DNA of 64,000 bases from Pseudoalteromonas phenolica (GCF_005876835.1 NZ_PPSW01000008.1:62001-126000), one strand, 5' to 3'; positions 19,594 to 28,281 are shown, counted from the first letter of the stretch. Program-made: numbers and translations. Notes: a model not told the origin generated them from the sequence alone.

Positions 19594-20367
19594 TTGCGAC
19601 ACTTGTTTAAATCACTGTTAATAACAACGCTGTTTACTGGCTCAGTTTGGGCCAGTGATAAATGTGATGTTGAGCTTGATCATGGCCTGATCATCACTGA
19701 TTCAGTGATCCGCATCGTCGATAAAGGCCAAACTCGTGTGCAAATCAATAACGACGAACAGTTGCTTATTAAAGGCTACTATATTCAACTCAGTGATGAA
19801 GAAACCAAGGTCTTGAAAGAATACGCACTGGGCATACGCGATACGGTTCCAGAGCTTGTGAGTCTTGCTACAGATGGTGTAAACCTAGGTTTAAGTGCCA
19901 TTGAACAAATTGTCGAAGGTATGTCAGACAAGGAGCCGGAAGTATTAAAGACTCAGCTGCAATATGTCGAACGTGCGCTGATGGACAAGTTCAAACGCGG
20001 AGATGACTTCTTTTTTATCGCGCCTCAGTCACTGTCTAAAATTGACGACTTCTTTACTCAAGAGATCAGTCAAAAGATCCATTCTGCAATTCATGGCTCA
20101 CTAGGCTCAATTCTAGTGTCACTCGGAGATGCCTTTAAATCTCGCGAAGGTAATATTGAAGATCGCATTACAGACATGGGCCAGCGTATGGAGATCATCT
20201 CCAAAGAAATCGATAAATCTCTAAAAAAGAAAGCGAAACAGCTTGAAGATAAAGCCGAAGAATACTGTGAGTGCTTAAACTCACTAGATGAAACAGAAGC
20301 GCGCTTACAAGCCATTGTGCCTAGTTTAAAGGCCTATGACTTAGTTAGGATCAGAGCGTCAAAATAA
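19594..20367 (+). CDS. YggN-like (DUF2884) periplasmic protein
   Basis: The product has a signal peptide (RHLFKSLLITTLFTGSVWA) and resembles the YggN/DUF2884 family, of unknown function. The first mature part is beta (CDVELDHGLIITDSVIRIV...). A long helical C-terminal half is rich in Lys/Glu, with a final CEC motif. No ATG fits in frame. The start is taken as TTG at 19594 because the signal peptide begins right there and a GGGG lies about 10 nt before. It closes the rightward envelope run and converges with the amidohydrolase. Confidence 0.7.
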   Translation: MRHLFKSLLITTLFTGSVWASDKCDVELDHGLIITDSVIRIVDKGQTRVQINNDEQLLIKGYYIQLSDEETKVLKEYALGIRDTVPELVSLATDGVNLGLSAIEQIVEGMSDKEPEVLKTQLQYVERALMDKFKRGDDFFFIAPQSLSKIDDFFTQEISQKIHSAIHGSLGSILVSLGDAFKSREGNIEDRITDMGQRMEIISKEIDKSLKKKAKQLEDKAEEYCECLNSLDETEARLQAIVPSLKAYDLVRIRASK

Positions 20368-20396
20368 ACTGCCAACATAGTGTAGCTTGATTTTGG

Positions 20397-21233
20397 TTAG
20401 CCGAAATAAAATCGCTCGGCATTCGCAAAACTGAGTTTGTGCCAAAGCGTTGAGTCGTTCACTAACAGTTTATAACCTTGCCACACTTTTAAATAACACT
20501 CTCGCATTAAACAAACGGGATAGTTAGAAGCAAACATCACTCTATCTTCGCCAAAGTATTCTAATAAGAGCGTTAATTTAGCTTTTGAGTCTAAAGCATC
20601 TGCGCAGTGTTCCTGACCAGAAAACTTAATAAAGATGTTATTTGTATCTCTTAATAATGAGAGTGCGCTTGTGTAATCATGCAGGTTATCAATAAAGCCA
20701 GCGTGATTAATAACAATCTTAAAATTAGGATGCAGTGTGGCACTTTTGAGCAATGCTTTTACAGCATCAAGATGGCAAAGCTCAAATTGCGCTTCAAAGA
20801 CTAAGCCGTGTTCAGCGAGCGTTTTCAAGTTTGTTTTGGTGTTATCAGACAATAACCTAAGATAATCTTGGCCTTCGGTAATATCACGAATACCAATAAA
20901 GTTAGGTGCTGATAGTAACTCAGTTAACTGTTGTTTAAAGATATCAGGTTCACAGTCTATTTGAATATAGCTGATGGCCTTAAAAGGGACGTGTTCAGGC
21001 GTACTACTCGCAAGCCATGCAAGCTCAGCACTTGGCTTTGCATTATTAAACCCAGCCTCTATGTGCACGAAGCTGTGTACTGAAAATTCAGTATTGGCTA
21101 AATCAGCATAGTGGTGGTTTTGTTTTATTCGCTCTAGATTTGGCCAGTTAGGACCTGCACCTTGAGTGAGCCAATGATATTGACCCAAACTTAAGTCAAA
21201 AAAGTGTAAGTGTGGATCAATTATCTGCATCAT
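20397..21233 (-). CDS. Amidohydrolase-2 family metal-dependent hydrolase (lactonase-like)
   Basis: The 278-residue TIM-barrel protein starts with the metal-binding HxH motif (IDPHLHFFD). It also has the family pieces FKIVINHAGF and MFASNYPVC. The family contains sugar lactonases (for example L-fuconolactonase) and decarboxylases. It overlaps the upstream dehydrogenase gene by 4 nt. Such a dehydrogenase-lactonase pair is what one expects for oxidation of a sugar to its acid, but the substrate is unknown and no transporter or further sugar-acid genes are adjacent. Confidence 0.8.
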   Translation of the reverse strand: MMQIIDPHLHFFDLSLGQYHWLTQGAGPNWPNLERIKQNHHYADLANTEFSVHSFVHIEAGFNNAKPSAELAWLASSTPEHVPFKAISYIQIDCEPDIFKQQLTELLSAPNFIGIRDITEGQDYLRLLSDNTKTNLKTLAEHGLVFEAQFELCHLDAVKALLKSATLHPNFKIVINHAGFIDNLHDYTSALSLLRDTNNIFIKFSGQEHCADALDSKAKLTLLLEYFGEDRVMFASNYPVCLMRECYLKVWQGYKLLVNDSTLWHKLSFANAERFYFG

Positions 21234-21958
21234 TGTGCAGTGTAGCCCCCGTCGATGCTTTGTAAGCTTCCTGTGATAAAACTAGCATCATCAGACAGTA
21301 AAAATGCAGTGAGAGCCGCAACTTCATGGGCTTGGCCCAATCGACCTAATGGTTGTAGTTGCGCTTCTTCAGCCACGATTTCTGCTTTGTCAGCACCACT
21401 TTTGGCACAGTACTTATCAATGGCATGATGGAATAGCGGGGTTTCTATTGTGCCTGGACACACTGCATTGGCGCGAATATTGAACTTAGCGTAATCAAGC
21501 GCCGTGGTTTTTGCCATTGAAGCCAATGACGACTTAGTCAGGTTATACGCAAACGAGTTCGGTTTACCTATGATGGCTTGGTCGGATGCCATTAACACAA
21601 TCGCGCCATTATTTTGTGCTTTCATGCTGGGTAAAACAGCTTGAATGGCTGCGTAAGCGCCTTTGACATTCAAGTTAAATAGCGCGTCTAACGTGGCTTC
21701 GTCGGTATCTTCGATGGTGGCGCTTAAATGTTTGCCAGCATTCGAAACTAGGGCGTCAACACGACCTGTTTGCATAATAATTTCAGCTATACAACGCTTG
21801 ACTGTTTCGACACAACTAACGTCACACTCTACGAAACTGCCAACCTCAGAAGGGGCAATATCGAGGTTAAAGACTTGGTAGTTTTCTGATAGCAGCTTTT
21901 CAACAACGGCGAGGCCGATGCCAAAGCTGCCACCTGTTACGATGGCAACTTTATTCAT
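21230..21958 (-). CDS. Short-chain dehydrogenase/reductase
   Basis: This classical SDR of 242 residues has the cofactor motif TGGSFGIG near the N-terminus, the NAG motif, and the catalytic YNLTK (YxxxK) with a Ser upstream. The C-terminus GSLQSIDGGYTAQ is the typical end of 3-oxoacyl/sugar dehydrogenase-like SDRs. An Asp after strand 2 (FNLDIAP) suggests NAD rather than NADP. It is the first gene of a two-gene unit with the amidohydrolase. Confidence 0.85.
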   Translation of the reverse strand: MNKVAIVTGGSFGIGLAVVEKLLSENYQVFNLDIAPSEVGSFVECDVSCVETVKRCIAEIIMQTGRVDALVSNAGKHLSATIEDTDEATLDALFNLNVKGAYAAIQAVLPSMKAQNNGAIVLMASDQAIIGKPNSFAYNLTKSSLASMAKTTALDYAKFNIRANAVCPGTIETPLFHHAIDKYCAKSGADKAEIVAEEAQLQPLGRLGQAHEVAALTAFLLSDDASFITGSLQSIDGGYTAQ

Positions 21959-21973
21959 AATAATAACCTGAAA

Positions 21974-22462
21974 TTAGTGACCGCAGCCGCCTTCGCCGTG
22001 AACATGACCGTGAGATAACTCTTCAGCCGTCGCTTCACGTACAGATACCACTTCAACATCAAATGTCAGTGTTTTACCTGCAAAAGGGTGGTTTAAATCA
22101 CAGTCTGCGTTAAAACGGCCAACTTTTACAATGCTTACTTGATGGCGACCTTGATTTGATTCAACAATGGCACTCATGCCCGGCTTCCATACTTTGTTGT
22201 TGCCAAGTCCCTGTAAGTGTTTAATAGGAATACGTTGAATTAAGCCTTCTTGATACTCACCATAGCTGTCTTTAGGCTCAAGTGTCACACTGAATTTGTC
22301 GCCTGCGGCTTTGCCTTCAAGCGCTGCTTCTAGACCTGGTAGCATGCCTTCAGTACCGTGAAGGTAAGTTAATGGCTCAGCATTTGTGCTTGTTTCAATT
22401 TGCTCACCTGCTTCACTTAACGTGTAGTGAAACTCAACAGCTGTATCTTTAGTAATTTGCAT
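21974..22462 (-). CDS. FKBP-type peptidyl-prolyl isomerase, SlyD-like
   Basis: The 162-residue protein has the SlyD layout: an FKBP half (TAVEFHYTL, LHGTEGMLPGLEAALEGKAAGDKF), an inserted flap/IF chaperone domain (about 70-130), the returning FKBP strand (LTFDVEVVSVREAT) and a short His/Gly/Cys tail (GHVHGEGGCGH). The tail may bind metal, like the much longer SlyD tail. The start is taken at 22462, where GAGAGAAAAAC gives a ribosome-binding site; the in-frame extension upstream is not family-like. SlyD proteins catalyse proline isomerisation and help nickel delivery. Confidence 0.87.
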   Translation of the reverse strand: MQITKDTAVEFHYTLSEAGEQIETSTNAEPLTYLHGTEGMLPGLEAALEGKAAGDKFSVTLEPKDSYGEYQEGLIQRIPIKHLQGLGNNKVWKPGMSAIVESNQGRHQVSIVKVGRFNADCDLNHPFAGKTLTFDVEVVSVREATAEELSHGHVHGEGGCGH

Positions 22463-22524
22463 GTTTTTCTCTCTTATCTCAGTTTGGCGCACATTTTACG
22501 TGAGCAAAGCATTTAGTGCGAGTG

Positions 22525-24006
22525 TTAAGGAGAAGTATTCGGCTTTACGAGTTGCTCTAGCTCAGAAAGAAACTTTTTCGGTTCAGGCTTTTTAGGTGTT
22601 TGTGCAGGTCTGGGTAAATGCAGTAATAGCTTTTTACCAGGTTTTAGCAAGCTAGTGCTTTTTAGGTTATTCCATGTCAGTAAATCTTTTACGGGTACAT
22701 TGAATTTTTTGCTGATCTCCCAAAGAGAATCGCCATTTTGAATGATGTATTCATGTTCCATGGTTAACACTGGCTGTTTTTCTTCTTGGGCCAGATAAGG
22801 GCTTACTTGATATTCAAGCATTAAGTTGTCGAGTGGCTGTGCTTTTTTTATTTTTAGTACTTCACCAACTTTTAAAAGACTCGTTTGCTTATTATTGAGT
22901 GCCATAAGTGCATTGACCGTAGTATTAAAGCGACGCGCTAAACCATAAAAGGTATCATTTTTAACCACGGTATAGGTTTGGCTAAAGTAGTTTTGAAAAA
23001 AGTCACTTTGCCAAAGTTGTTTTTCGGTCAGGGGTAACAATACTTTATGAGGACCTTCTGGGGCACTTTGGTGTTGCAGGTAGCCGGGGTTTAGCTGGTG
23101 GAGTTGTTTTTTACTAACCCCTGTGAGTGAGGCAAGTACTGAAAAATCAAAACGCTGGGCAAAGTCGACTTCACTGGTTAAAGCATAGTTAGGCAGCTTA
23201 GGTACCTTGAAATTTGGGTGCTTGGCCTGAAGCAAATAGCTTAAAGCGAGTAGTTTAGGTACGTAATCGGCGGTCTCAGAAGGGAGTTTGAGTTGCCAAA
23301 AATAACCTTGCTTGCCTTGCTTTTTACTTTTTCGAATCGCTTTTTTTACTCGGCCCTCTCCGGTGTTATAGGCTGCGAGCGCATGTAACCAATCACCGTT
23401 AAAGCGTTGGTAAAGGTAAACTAAATAATCTAGGGCGGCATCGGTTGAGGCTAACACGTCTTGTCTGCCGTCGTACCACTCATCGGTTGTTACGCCAAAG
23501 TGATAGGCGGTGCTATCCATTAGCTGCCAAATGCCCACAGCACTTTGACTAGAATGCACCTTAGGGCGAAAGTCACTCTCAACAAAAGGCAGTAACACCA
23601 TATCCATGGGTAAGCCTTTTTGCTTTATCTTTTCGGCAATATGAAACAGATAAGGTTTTGCACGCTTATTCACTTTTAACAAGTAATCGGGCTGTTTCAA
23701 ATACCAGTCAATGCGTTTTTGCAAGCGAGGTGTCGGCACTATGTCAAAGGCTAAACTGGCAATTATTTCTTGCCAAAGATCGTCGTAAACAATAGGTCTA
23801 ACTTCAGGTGTAATACTGGAGTGTATGTCTTCTGGTGTTTTTTTATCTGCTTGATAGGGTTTATATTCAGGCGTAGATTGGTTAAACAGCGCCGCAATTT
23901 CATGAGGTTCAGCTGGGGCGTTTTGATGAGGTATAGAGGTACTTTGGCATGCTGTTAGTACTAGCAACCCAATACACAATAAAATGCGTCTTAAATGTAT
24001 ATTCAT
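22525..24006 (-). CDS. mltD: Membrane-bound lytic murein transglycosylase D
   Basis: MltD cleaves glycan strands of peptidoglycan from the outer membrane. The start at 24006 gives a lipoprotein signal peptide ending LVLTAC and places GGGAG 7 nt upstream; the in-frame ATG at 24012 would leave only 1 nt of spacing. The SLT domain carries the catalytic Glu in LPFVESDFRP, with VGIWQLM and ALAAYNTGEGRV. Two C-terminal LysM domains follow (QTYTVVKNDTFYGLARRF; HEYIIQNGDSLWEISKKF). At about 493 residues it is close to E. coli MltD, which also bears two LysM. Confidence 0.93.
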   Translation of the reverse strand: MNIHLRRILLCIGLLVLTACQSTSIPHQNAPAEPHEIAALFNQSTPEYKPYQADKKTPEDIHSSITPEVRPIVYDDLWQEIIASLAFDIVPTPRLQKRIDWYLKQPDYLLKVNKRAKPYLFHIAEKIKQKGLPMDMVLLPFVESDFRPKVHSSQSAVGIWQLMDSTAYHFGVTTDEWYDGRQDVLASTDAALDYLVYLYQRFNGDWLHALAAYNTGEGRVKKAIRKSKKQGKQGYFWQLKLPSETADYVPKLLALSYLLQAKHPNFKVPKLPNYALTSEVDFAQRFDFSVLASLTGVSKKQLHQLNPGYLQHQSAPEGPHKVLLPLTEKQLWQSDFFQNYFSQTYTVVKNDTFYGLARRFNTTVNALMALNNKQTSLLKVGEVLKIKKAQPLDNLMLEYQVSPYLAQEEKQPVLTMEHEYIIQNGDSLWEISKKFNVPVKDLLTWNNLKSTSLLKPGKKLLLHLPRPAQTPKKPEPKKFLSELEQLVKPNTSP

Positions 24007-24025
24007 ACCCATGCTCCCTGTCAGA

Positions 24026-24988
24026 TTATAGCACTGTCCCTTGCTTTTGCATTTTTTGCACCTGTTTGTTTTTAGCCAGCTCATACATTAATCTTAACCG
24101 AGTTTGTGTGAGCTCATCCGTTTTGTACATTGCCAGTAATGCTTCTGGCATCACCATCGAGTCGCTGTTGATTGCGGCCTCTAAGAAGGAAATTGGTTTT
24201 TGTAACGCTTTGAGTTTATATGGCTTACCTTGTGCTGGTAGTAACCAAGTCACTTTTTCAGAGTTTCGTAGTTTTTTGATTGTTGCTAGCCAAGCCTCTA
24301 AATCACTGTTCTGCACATAGGGAATAGGGTTCGCTGTTAAGCCAACAAACAACCCTGAATTATGATGACTTAAAATACTTAGGCCGCCTTGTGTCGCCCC
24401 TTCGATTTCTGCTACGACAAGAGAATGCTCACCTAAATCTAGAGTCACTTGAGCAGCCTTTAATAAAGTAGGAGAAGAAAATGCTGTACTTTGCCACTTC
24501 TCAATACGCGCCTTAGCTTTATTTAGCCGTTGTTGCATTTGAGCATTAGAGTGTGTTTCTAATCGAGATTGACTGAGTTGTAGGCTTTTTTCAAATCGCG
24601 AAAGTTTATCTTTTAAGGCGCTTTGGTATTCATTGAAATGCATTGAAACATGACGTGGTGCATGCCATGTCGCATCAGGAAATTCATTCGCTAGCAGCGT
24701 CATCCCTAAGATTTGTTCTTCATCACTGCTGGTGCTGAATAAATAGCAAATAGGCTTAGGTATACGTTTTCTTACTTCGTTTGCAAAGTGCTCAAGTGCG
24801 CTAAAGTCTCCATGGGCATCAATGATGGCTGCACATTTTTGACCTATTAAAACCGCCTGATTGCTAGTCAGATAGCGAGCACTGGTAGGCGGTGCGATTA
24901 GAAAAGTCTTTTCATCGACCTTTAGCCATTGTGTTGCTGGGGCTGAAAATGAAGCGAAAATAAAAAATAGGGCGAAGTAAAATCGCAT
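24026..24988 (-). CDS. Secreted metallo-beta-lactamase-fold-like protein lacking the HxHxDH motif
   Basis: A signal peptide (about 1-18, ending APA) is followed by a sequence that follows the metallo-beta-lactamase fold segment by segment: a strand ending in AAIIDAHG (normally VLVIDTG), then PICYLFSTSSDEEQILG where a true enzyme has the metal ligands NTHxHxDHxxG, then ATWHAP. Late in the protein GLFVGLTANPIPYV and WLLPAQGKP stand where lactonase-like members have LFTGD and PGHG. The HxHxDH ligands and late His are therefore absent, and zinc hydrolase activity is unlikely. A helical insert (about 120-170) is also present. It lies 20 nt upstream of mltD. The start is ATG 24988 rather than TTG 24994. 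Confidence 0.6.
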   Translation of the reverse strand: MRFYFALFFIFASFSAPATQWLKVDEKTFLIAPPTSARYLTSNQAVLIGQKCAAIIDAHGDFSALEHFANEVRKRIPKPICYLFSTSSDEEQILGMTLLANEFPDATWHAPRHVSMHFNEYQSALKDKLSRFEKSLQLSQSRLETHSNAQMQQRLNKAKARIEKWQSTAFSSPTLLKAAQVTLDLGEHSLVVAEIEGATQGGLSILSHHNSGLFVGLTANPIPYVQNSDLEAWLATIKKLRNSEKVTWLLPAQGKPYKLKALQKPISFLEAAINSDSMVMPEALLAMYKTDELTQTRLRLMYELAKNKQVQKMQKQGTVL

Positions 24989-25063
24989 AATCAAAGTAGA
25001 GGTTTACCATGCTATTCAATATTGCACGTAATTTAACCGATTATGCGATTTGATGAAAGTGAA

Positions 25064-25336
25064 TTACTCTTCGCTGCTTGCTAGATGAGAAGAAAGTTTT
25101 GTGATTAAGTTTTCTTGTGCAGTTTTCTGTGCTTGTAAGTCGTGACACAGGTGCAATGCGGCCATCAGTAATGCGTTGTGCTCAGTGCGTATAGAACTGC
25201 GCTGCTTCATTTCTTCTACCGTACTATTAAGCAAGGCTGCAGCATCGAGGAGCGCGGCTTCTTGCCCCTCAGTACAGGCAAATTGATGTGTTTTGCCAAG
25301 CAGGCTCACTTCAACTTGATTGGTTTTTTGCGACAT
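25064..25336 (-). CDS. zapA: Cell division protein ZapA
   Basis: ZapA bundles FtsZ protofilaments at the division ring. The 90-residue protein has the family N-terminal strand pair (VEVSLLGKTHQFACTEGQEAALLDAAALLN) and a C-terminal coiled coil. It shares one base with the stop of the upstream coiled-coil gene. In many gammaproteobacteria 6S RNA follows zapA; here only about 70 bp separate zapA from the next gene and no 6S-like RNA is visible. Confidence 0.93.
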   Translation of the reverse strand: MSQKTNQVEVSLLGKTHQFACTEGQEAALLDAAALLNSTVEEMKQRSSIRTEHNALLMAALHLCHDLQAQKTAQENLITKLSSHLASSEE

Positions 25337-25566
25337 TAGCTAGCCTGAGTTGCACTCTGTAGCTTGCTCAACAGGCCAGATAAAGTTTGGCTTGTCTCTT
25401 TTTGCTTTTCTTCACTTTCAAGTACTTCTAGCTGAAGAGTTTCATTTTCATCAACTAGTTTTTCATTTTGAGCTTTAAGCTCTGAAAGTTCGTTATTTAA
25501 ACGATTATTTTGGTTGATCAGTTCATCAATCAATTGTTCGAGTTTTGGGAGAGTTTCGTTGTTCAT
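25336..25566 (-). CDS. Short coiled-coil protein upstream of zapA (TIGR02449-like)
   Basis: The 76-residue protein is almost one continuous coiled coil with Leu/Asn heptads (IDELINQNNRLNNELSEL, ENETLQLEVLESEEKQ). It resembles the small ZapB-like proteins commonly encoded just before zapA in this group. A role as a division-ring accessory is inferred from this pairing alone. Its stop codon and the zapA start share a base. Confidence 0.8.
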   Translation of the reverse strand: MNNETLPKLEQLIDELINQNNRLNNELSELKAQNEKLVDENETLQLEVLESEEKQKETSQTLSGLLSKLQSATQAS

Positions 25567-25809
25567 AAAGGCGCTCTATTGACTGTTATATATGGTACAA
25601 ATGTAAAACAAACTGACTAAGGATGCTAGCAAATACCTAGCTTTGCGGTGCATTTTGTCATTATTTGGTCATATTTAGGTAAATTCAGCTCGAATACATG
25701 TAATAAATACTATTTTAAAAAGTTGAGCTCTTCTTAATTTTATATTTCTCTGAGCAGTGTCGTTTATATCTGAGGGTAATTAGGCGATAATACAAACTGT
25801 TATCTTCAA

Positions 25810-25829
25810 ACCTGAGTAAGTGCTCAGGT
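25810..25829 (+). other. Hairpin 20 nt before the rlmJ start
   Basis: ACCTGAG / CTCAGGT arms of 7 bp surround a 6-nt loop. The arm sequence is the same as the terminal inverted repeat of the dispersed elements at 2583 and 51734, so this may be an element whose centre has been lost. No good ribosome-binding site separates it from the rlmJ ATG. Confidence 0.45.
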
Positions 25830-25849
25830 AAACACTTTTGGGCGCAATT

Positions 25850-26686
25850 ATGCTGAGTTATCGACATTCATTTCATGCGGGTAATCCTGCTGACATCATC
25901 AAACATCTTGTTCTGGCACAAGTGCTGGAATATATGACTAAAAAAGACAAGCCGTTTGATTACATTGATACGCATTCTGGTGCTGGCTTTTTTGAATTAG
26001 CAGGCGCCGATTCGCAAAAGACACAAGAATATCTAGATGGCATTGGTAAGCTTTGGCACTACCAAGGCCAAAACCAAGCAATTATAGATTTTGTCGAACT
26101 GGTTAAAGGTATGAACGAAGCGTCATTATCGTTTTACCCAGGCTCACCAAAAGTGGCAGAGCAGTTTTTACGTCGCCAAGACAAAGGTTGGTTCTTTGAA
26201 TTGCACCCACAAGATCTAACTTTACTTGAGAAAAACACTCAGCATAAAAAATCTCTCCGTGTAAAAGGCGAAGATGGTTTTAAAGGTTTACAAGGTTTAG
26301 TGCCACCTGCTTCAAGAAGAGCTTGCGTGTTAATGGACCCACCTTATGAAATTAAAACCGACTATCAGCATGCCGTTAAGATGATAATTAAGGCGCATAA
26401 AAAATTTAGCTCTGGCACCTATATGATTTGGTATCCGGTTGTAGATAGAGAGCGTATTGATTTAATGGAGCAAACTTTAAAAGAGTCAGGCGTTAGAAAC
26501 ATTCAATTATTTGAGCTTGCAACCAGTGCCGATACTGATGTTCATGGAATGACGGCTTCAGGTATGATGGTTATCAACCCGCCTTGGACACTAAAAAAGA
26601 CCATGGATGAAGTGTTGCCTGAACTGGTTGATTTATTGTCTGATGAAAATGGCTTTTTCAGAAGTGAGCAGCTAGTCGAAGAGTAA
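25850..26686 (+). CDS. rlmJ: 23S rRNA (adenine(2030)-N6)-methyltransferase
   Basis: RlmJ methylates A2030 of 23S rRNA. The 278-residue protein begins MLSYRHSFHAGNPADIIKH, the strongly conserved family start, which selects ATG 25850 over an upstream TTG. It carries the DPPYE catalytic motif (LMDPPYEI), as in N6-adenine methyltransferases. It is transcribed alone. The leader holds a short hairpin (25810-25829) and lacks a clear Shine-Dalgarno sequence. Confidence 0.95.
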   Translation: MLSYRHSFHAGNPADIIKHLVLAQVLEYMTKKDKPFDYIDTHSGAGFFELAGADSQKTQEYLDGIGKLWHYQGQNQAIIDFVELVKGMNEASLSFYPGSPKVAEQFLRRQDKGWFFELHPQDLTLLEKNTQHKKSLRVKGEDGFKGLQGLVPPASRRACVLMDPPYEIKTDYQHAVKMIIKAHKKFSSGTYMIWYPVVDRERIDLMEQTLKESGVRNIQLFELATSADTDVHGMTASGMMVINPPWTLKKTMDEVLPELVDLLSDENGFFRSEQLVEE

Positions 26687-26730
26687 TTTGTGTTTTCGAT
26701 GTAAAAAAACAAAGTAAAAAGAAAAAATAA

Positions 26731-26747
26731 AGCGGCATAATGCCGCT
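26731..26747 (-). terminator. Terminator of the porin gene
   Basis: A perfect 7-bp stem (AGCGGCA / TGCCGCT, loop TAA) is followed on the minus strand by TTATTTTTTC. Confidence 0.7.
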
Positions 26748-26768
26748 AAAAAATTTAGCCCATAGTTT

Positions 26769-26795
26769 GCTAGCTTTCCTATTTAGAAAGCTAGC
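26769..26795 (-). other. Strong hairpin between porin stop and its terminator
   Basis: GCTAGCTTTC (26769-26778) and GAAAGCTAGC (26786-26795) form a perfect 10-bp stem with a 7-nt loop, extended by CCATAG/CTATGG. No T run follows, so it is more likely an mRNA-stabilising 3' stem. Confidence 0.5.
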
Positions 26796-26813
26796 TATGG
26801 ACAAGTCGGGAGT

Positions 26814-27977
26814 TTAGAACACGTATTTCACAGACATTTGAATACGGTTTAAATCACCATCCACACCACTTTCAGTCTCACGAGTACCTACTTTATATTC
26901 AGCACCAAAAGTCAGCTTTTTAACTGGAGAGTAAAGTAAGTTAGCACTGTAGCTCATGCTTGATTTAGTTGGGTTATAGCCCGCACCTAGTACATCAGTT
27001 ACATTATCCGCTTCGAAGAATGAATATAAGAAAGTTGAGCGGAATTTGTCATTCCAGTGATGCTGATAAGCAACAAAACCTGATGTAGAGTCGATGGTAT
27101 GAAGGTTAGAGCCATCATAAACGGCACCATTGGCAACGTTTAGACCCACATAACGGCCAAGGCCAGCACCTTGAGTGAGCATAAACTTCAGGTTATTTTT
27201 ACCAAAGTTCACACGACCTGATGCACTCACACCGAATGATGTTTCGCTTTCATCAGCCGCGCCAATTTTGTACGTGAGCTGACGGGCTAACGCGGTAAGT
27301 ACAAAATTACCCCAATCTGCTTTGTGTGTATAACGCGCTGTGAAATCAGGCATAGATGCATCGTCTGTTACAACACGGCCAGAATCAGCTGTGGTGACTG
27401 TACTTTCTGGATTTTCTACTGAGAATGAGAAGTTACCGCTGGTATATTTCGCCATTGCTTGACGAACGAATACTGTACCTTCCGCAGGGCCTACAAAGTC
27501 AAGTGTTTCAGGTAGTGCACCGACATTTTGGAAGTTTGACCAAGCTTGACCAAACAACCAGCCTTTATAGGTAACAAATGCTTGACGAATACGCGGAGAG
27601 TAAGAGTTACTCACTCGCTCATTACCACCCGTTGAGGCAATAAAGTCTAGCTCGATTTTCGTTTTAATGGTGCTACCATCTTCAAGTTTAGTGGCGGTGC
27701 CAAAGTTAAAACGAGATTGACGGGCATGCATGTCAAATACCGCATCTTCACTGCTAGAAGCAGATACAGGTGTTGTACCAGGTACATAGAAGTCACGGCC
27801 AATGTGTTGTGCGCCTAAGGTGCCGTCAGAAAAGTCACTCCAGATAGCGTCGAGCTTAACGTAACCGCCATAGCTTACTTTGGTGTCTTCGATGGTACCT
27901 GCTAGAGCGGGTAGGCTTAGAGCGCTTGATACTGCTAGTGCTGTAAGGGTTTTAATTGCTACACTTTTAGTTGTCAT
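26814..27977 (-). CDS. DcaP-type trimeric outer-membrane porin
   Basis: The 387-residue protein has a signal peptide (ending LPALA), beta-barrel patterning throughout and a C-terminal aromatic residue (MSVKYVF) as needed for BAM-dependent insertion. The first strands (VSYGGYVKLDAIWSDFSDG, RQSRFNFGT, KTKIELDF) match the DcaP-like porins, which are associated with dicarboxylate or small-acid uptake. It is divergent from acs. A copy of the 12-bp motif proposed as the CrbR site lies 111 bp upstream, so control by the acetate system is possible. Confidence 0.85.
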   Translation of the reverse strand: MTTKSVAIKTLTALAVSSALSLPALAGTIEDTKVSYGGYVKLDAIWSDFSDGTLGAQHIGRDFYVPGTTPVSASSSEDAVFDMHARQSRFNFGTATKLEDGSTIKTKIELDFIASTGGNERVSNSYSPRIRQAFVTYKGWLFGQAWSNFQNVGALPETLDFVGPAEGTVFVRQAMAKYTSGNFSFSVENPESTVTTADSGRVVTDDASMPDFTARYTHKADWGNFVLTALARQLTYKIGAADESETSFGVSASGRVNFGKNNLKFMLTQGAGLGRYVGLNVANGAVYDGSNLHTIDSTSGFVAYQHHWNDKFRSTFLYSFFEADNVTDVLGAGYNPTKSSMSYSANLLYSPVKKLTFGAEYKVGTRETESGVDGDLNRIQMSVKYVF

Positions 27978-28087
27978 AGTTGATGTTCCTTAAAGCTACG
28001 TTGTAAATTGCAACGACGCTGTCATGAATAAGAGTTCATACCCACTGTTGTTGATGGTCGCTTTTTGCTCAATTAGCCTTTGGTCTA

Positions 28088-28099
28088 TACGACTAAGGT
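28088..28099 (+). promoter_or_regulatory. Candidate CrbR site 1 (TACGACTAAGGT)
   Basis: This is identical over 12 bp to the site before the symporter operon (35810-35821). It lies 270 bp before acs and 111 bp before the divergent porin. Confidence 0.5.
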
Positions 28100-28281
28100 G
28101 GAATAATAAACAAACAGTTCACAGACCATTAATAATTCGTGGCAGTATTTCGTCTATAAAAATAGTGGTTAATCGTATTTTACGCTGTATTTTTCATTTA
28201 TTTAATATAGGGTTGTACTGTTTGGTTCTATTTTAGGCACTTTATTGCAAAAAATGATCTGTGTTTGTTTTTTAACCTTTA

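Noticed and set aside
24989..25063. 6S RNA gene after zapA
   Set aside because: The gap is about 70 bp, too short for the ~180-nt RNA, and no matching structure is seen.
28024..28236. 70-codon open frame between porin and acs
   Set aside because: It has no ribosome-binding site and no family resemblance, and it overlaps the probable control region including a candidate CrbR site; treated as chance.
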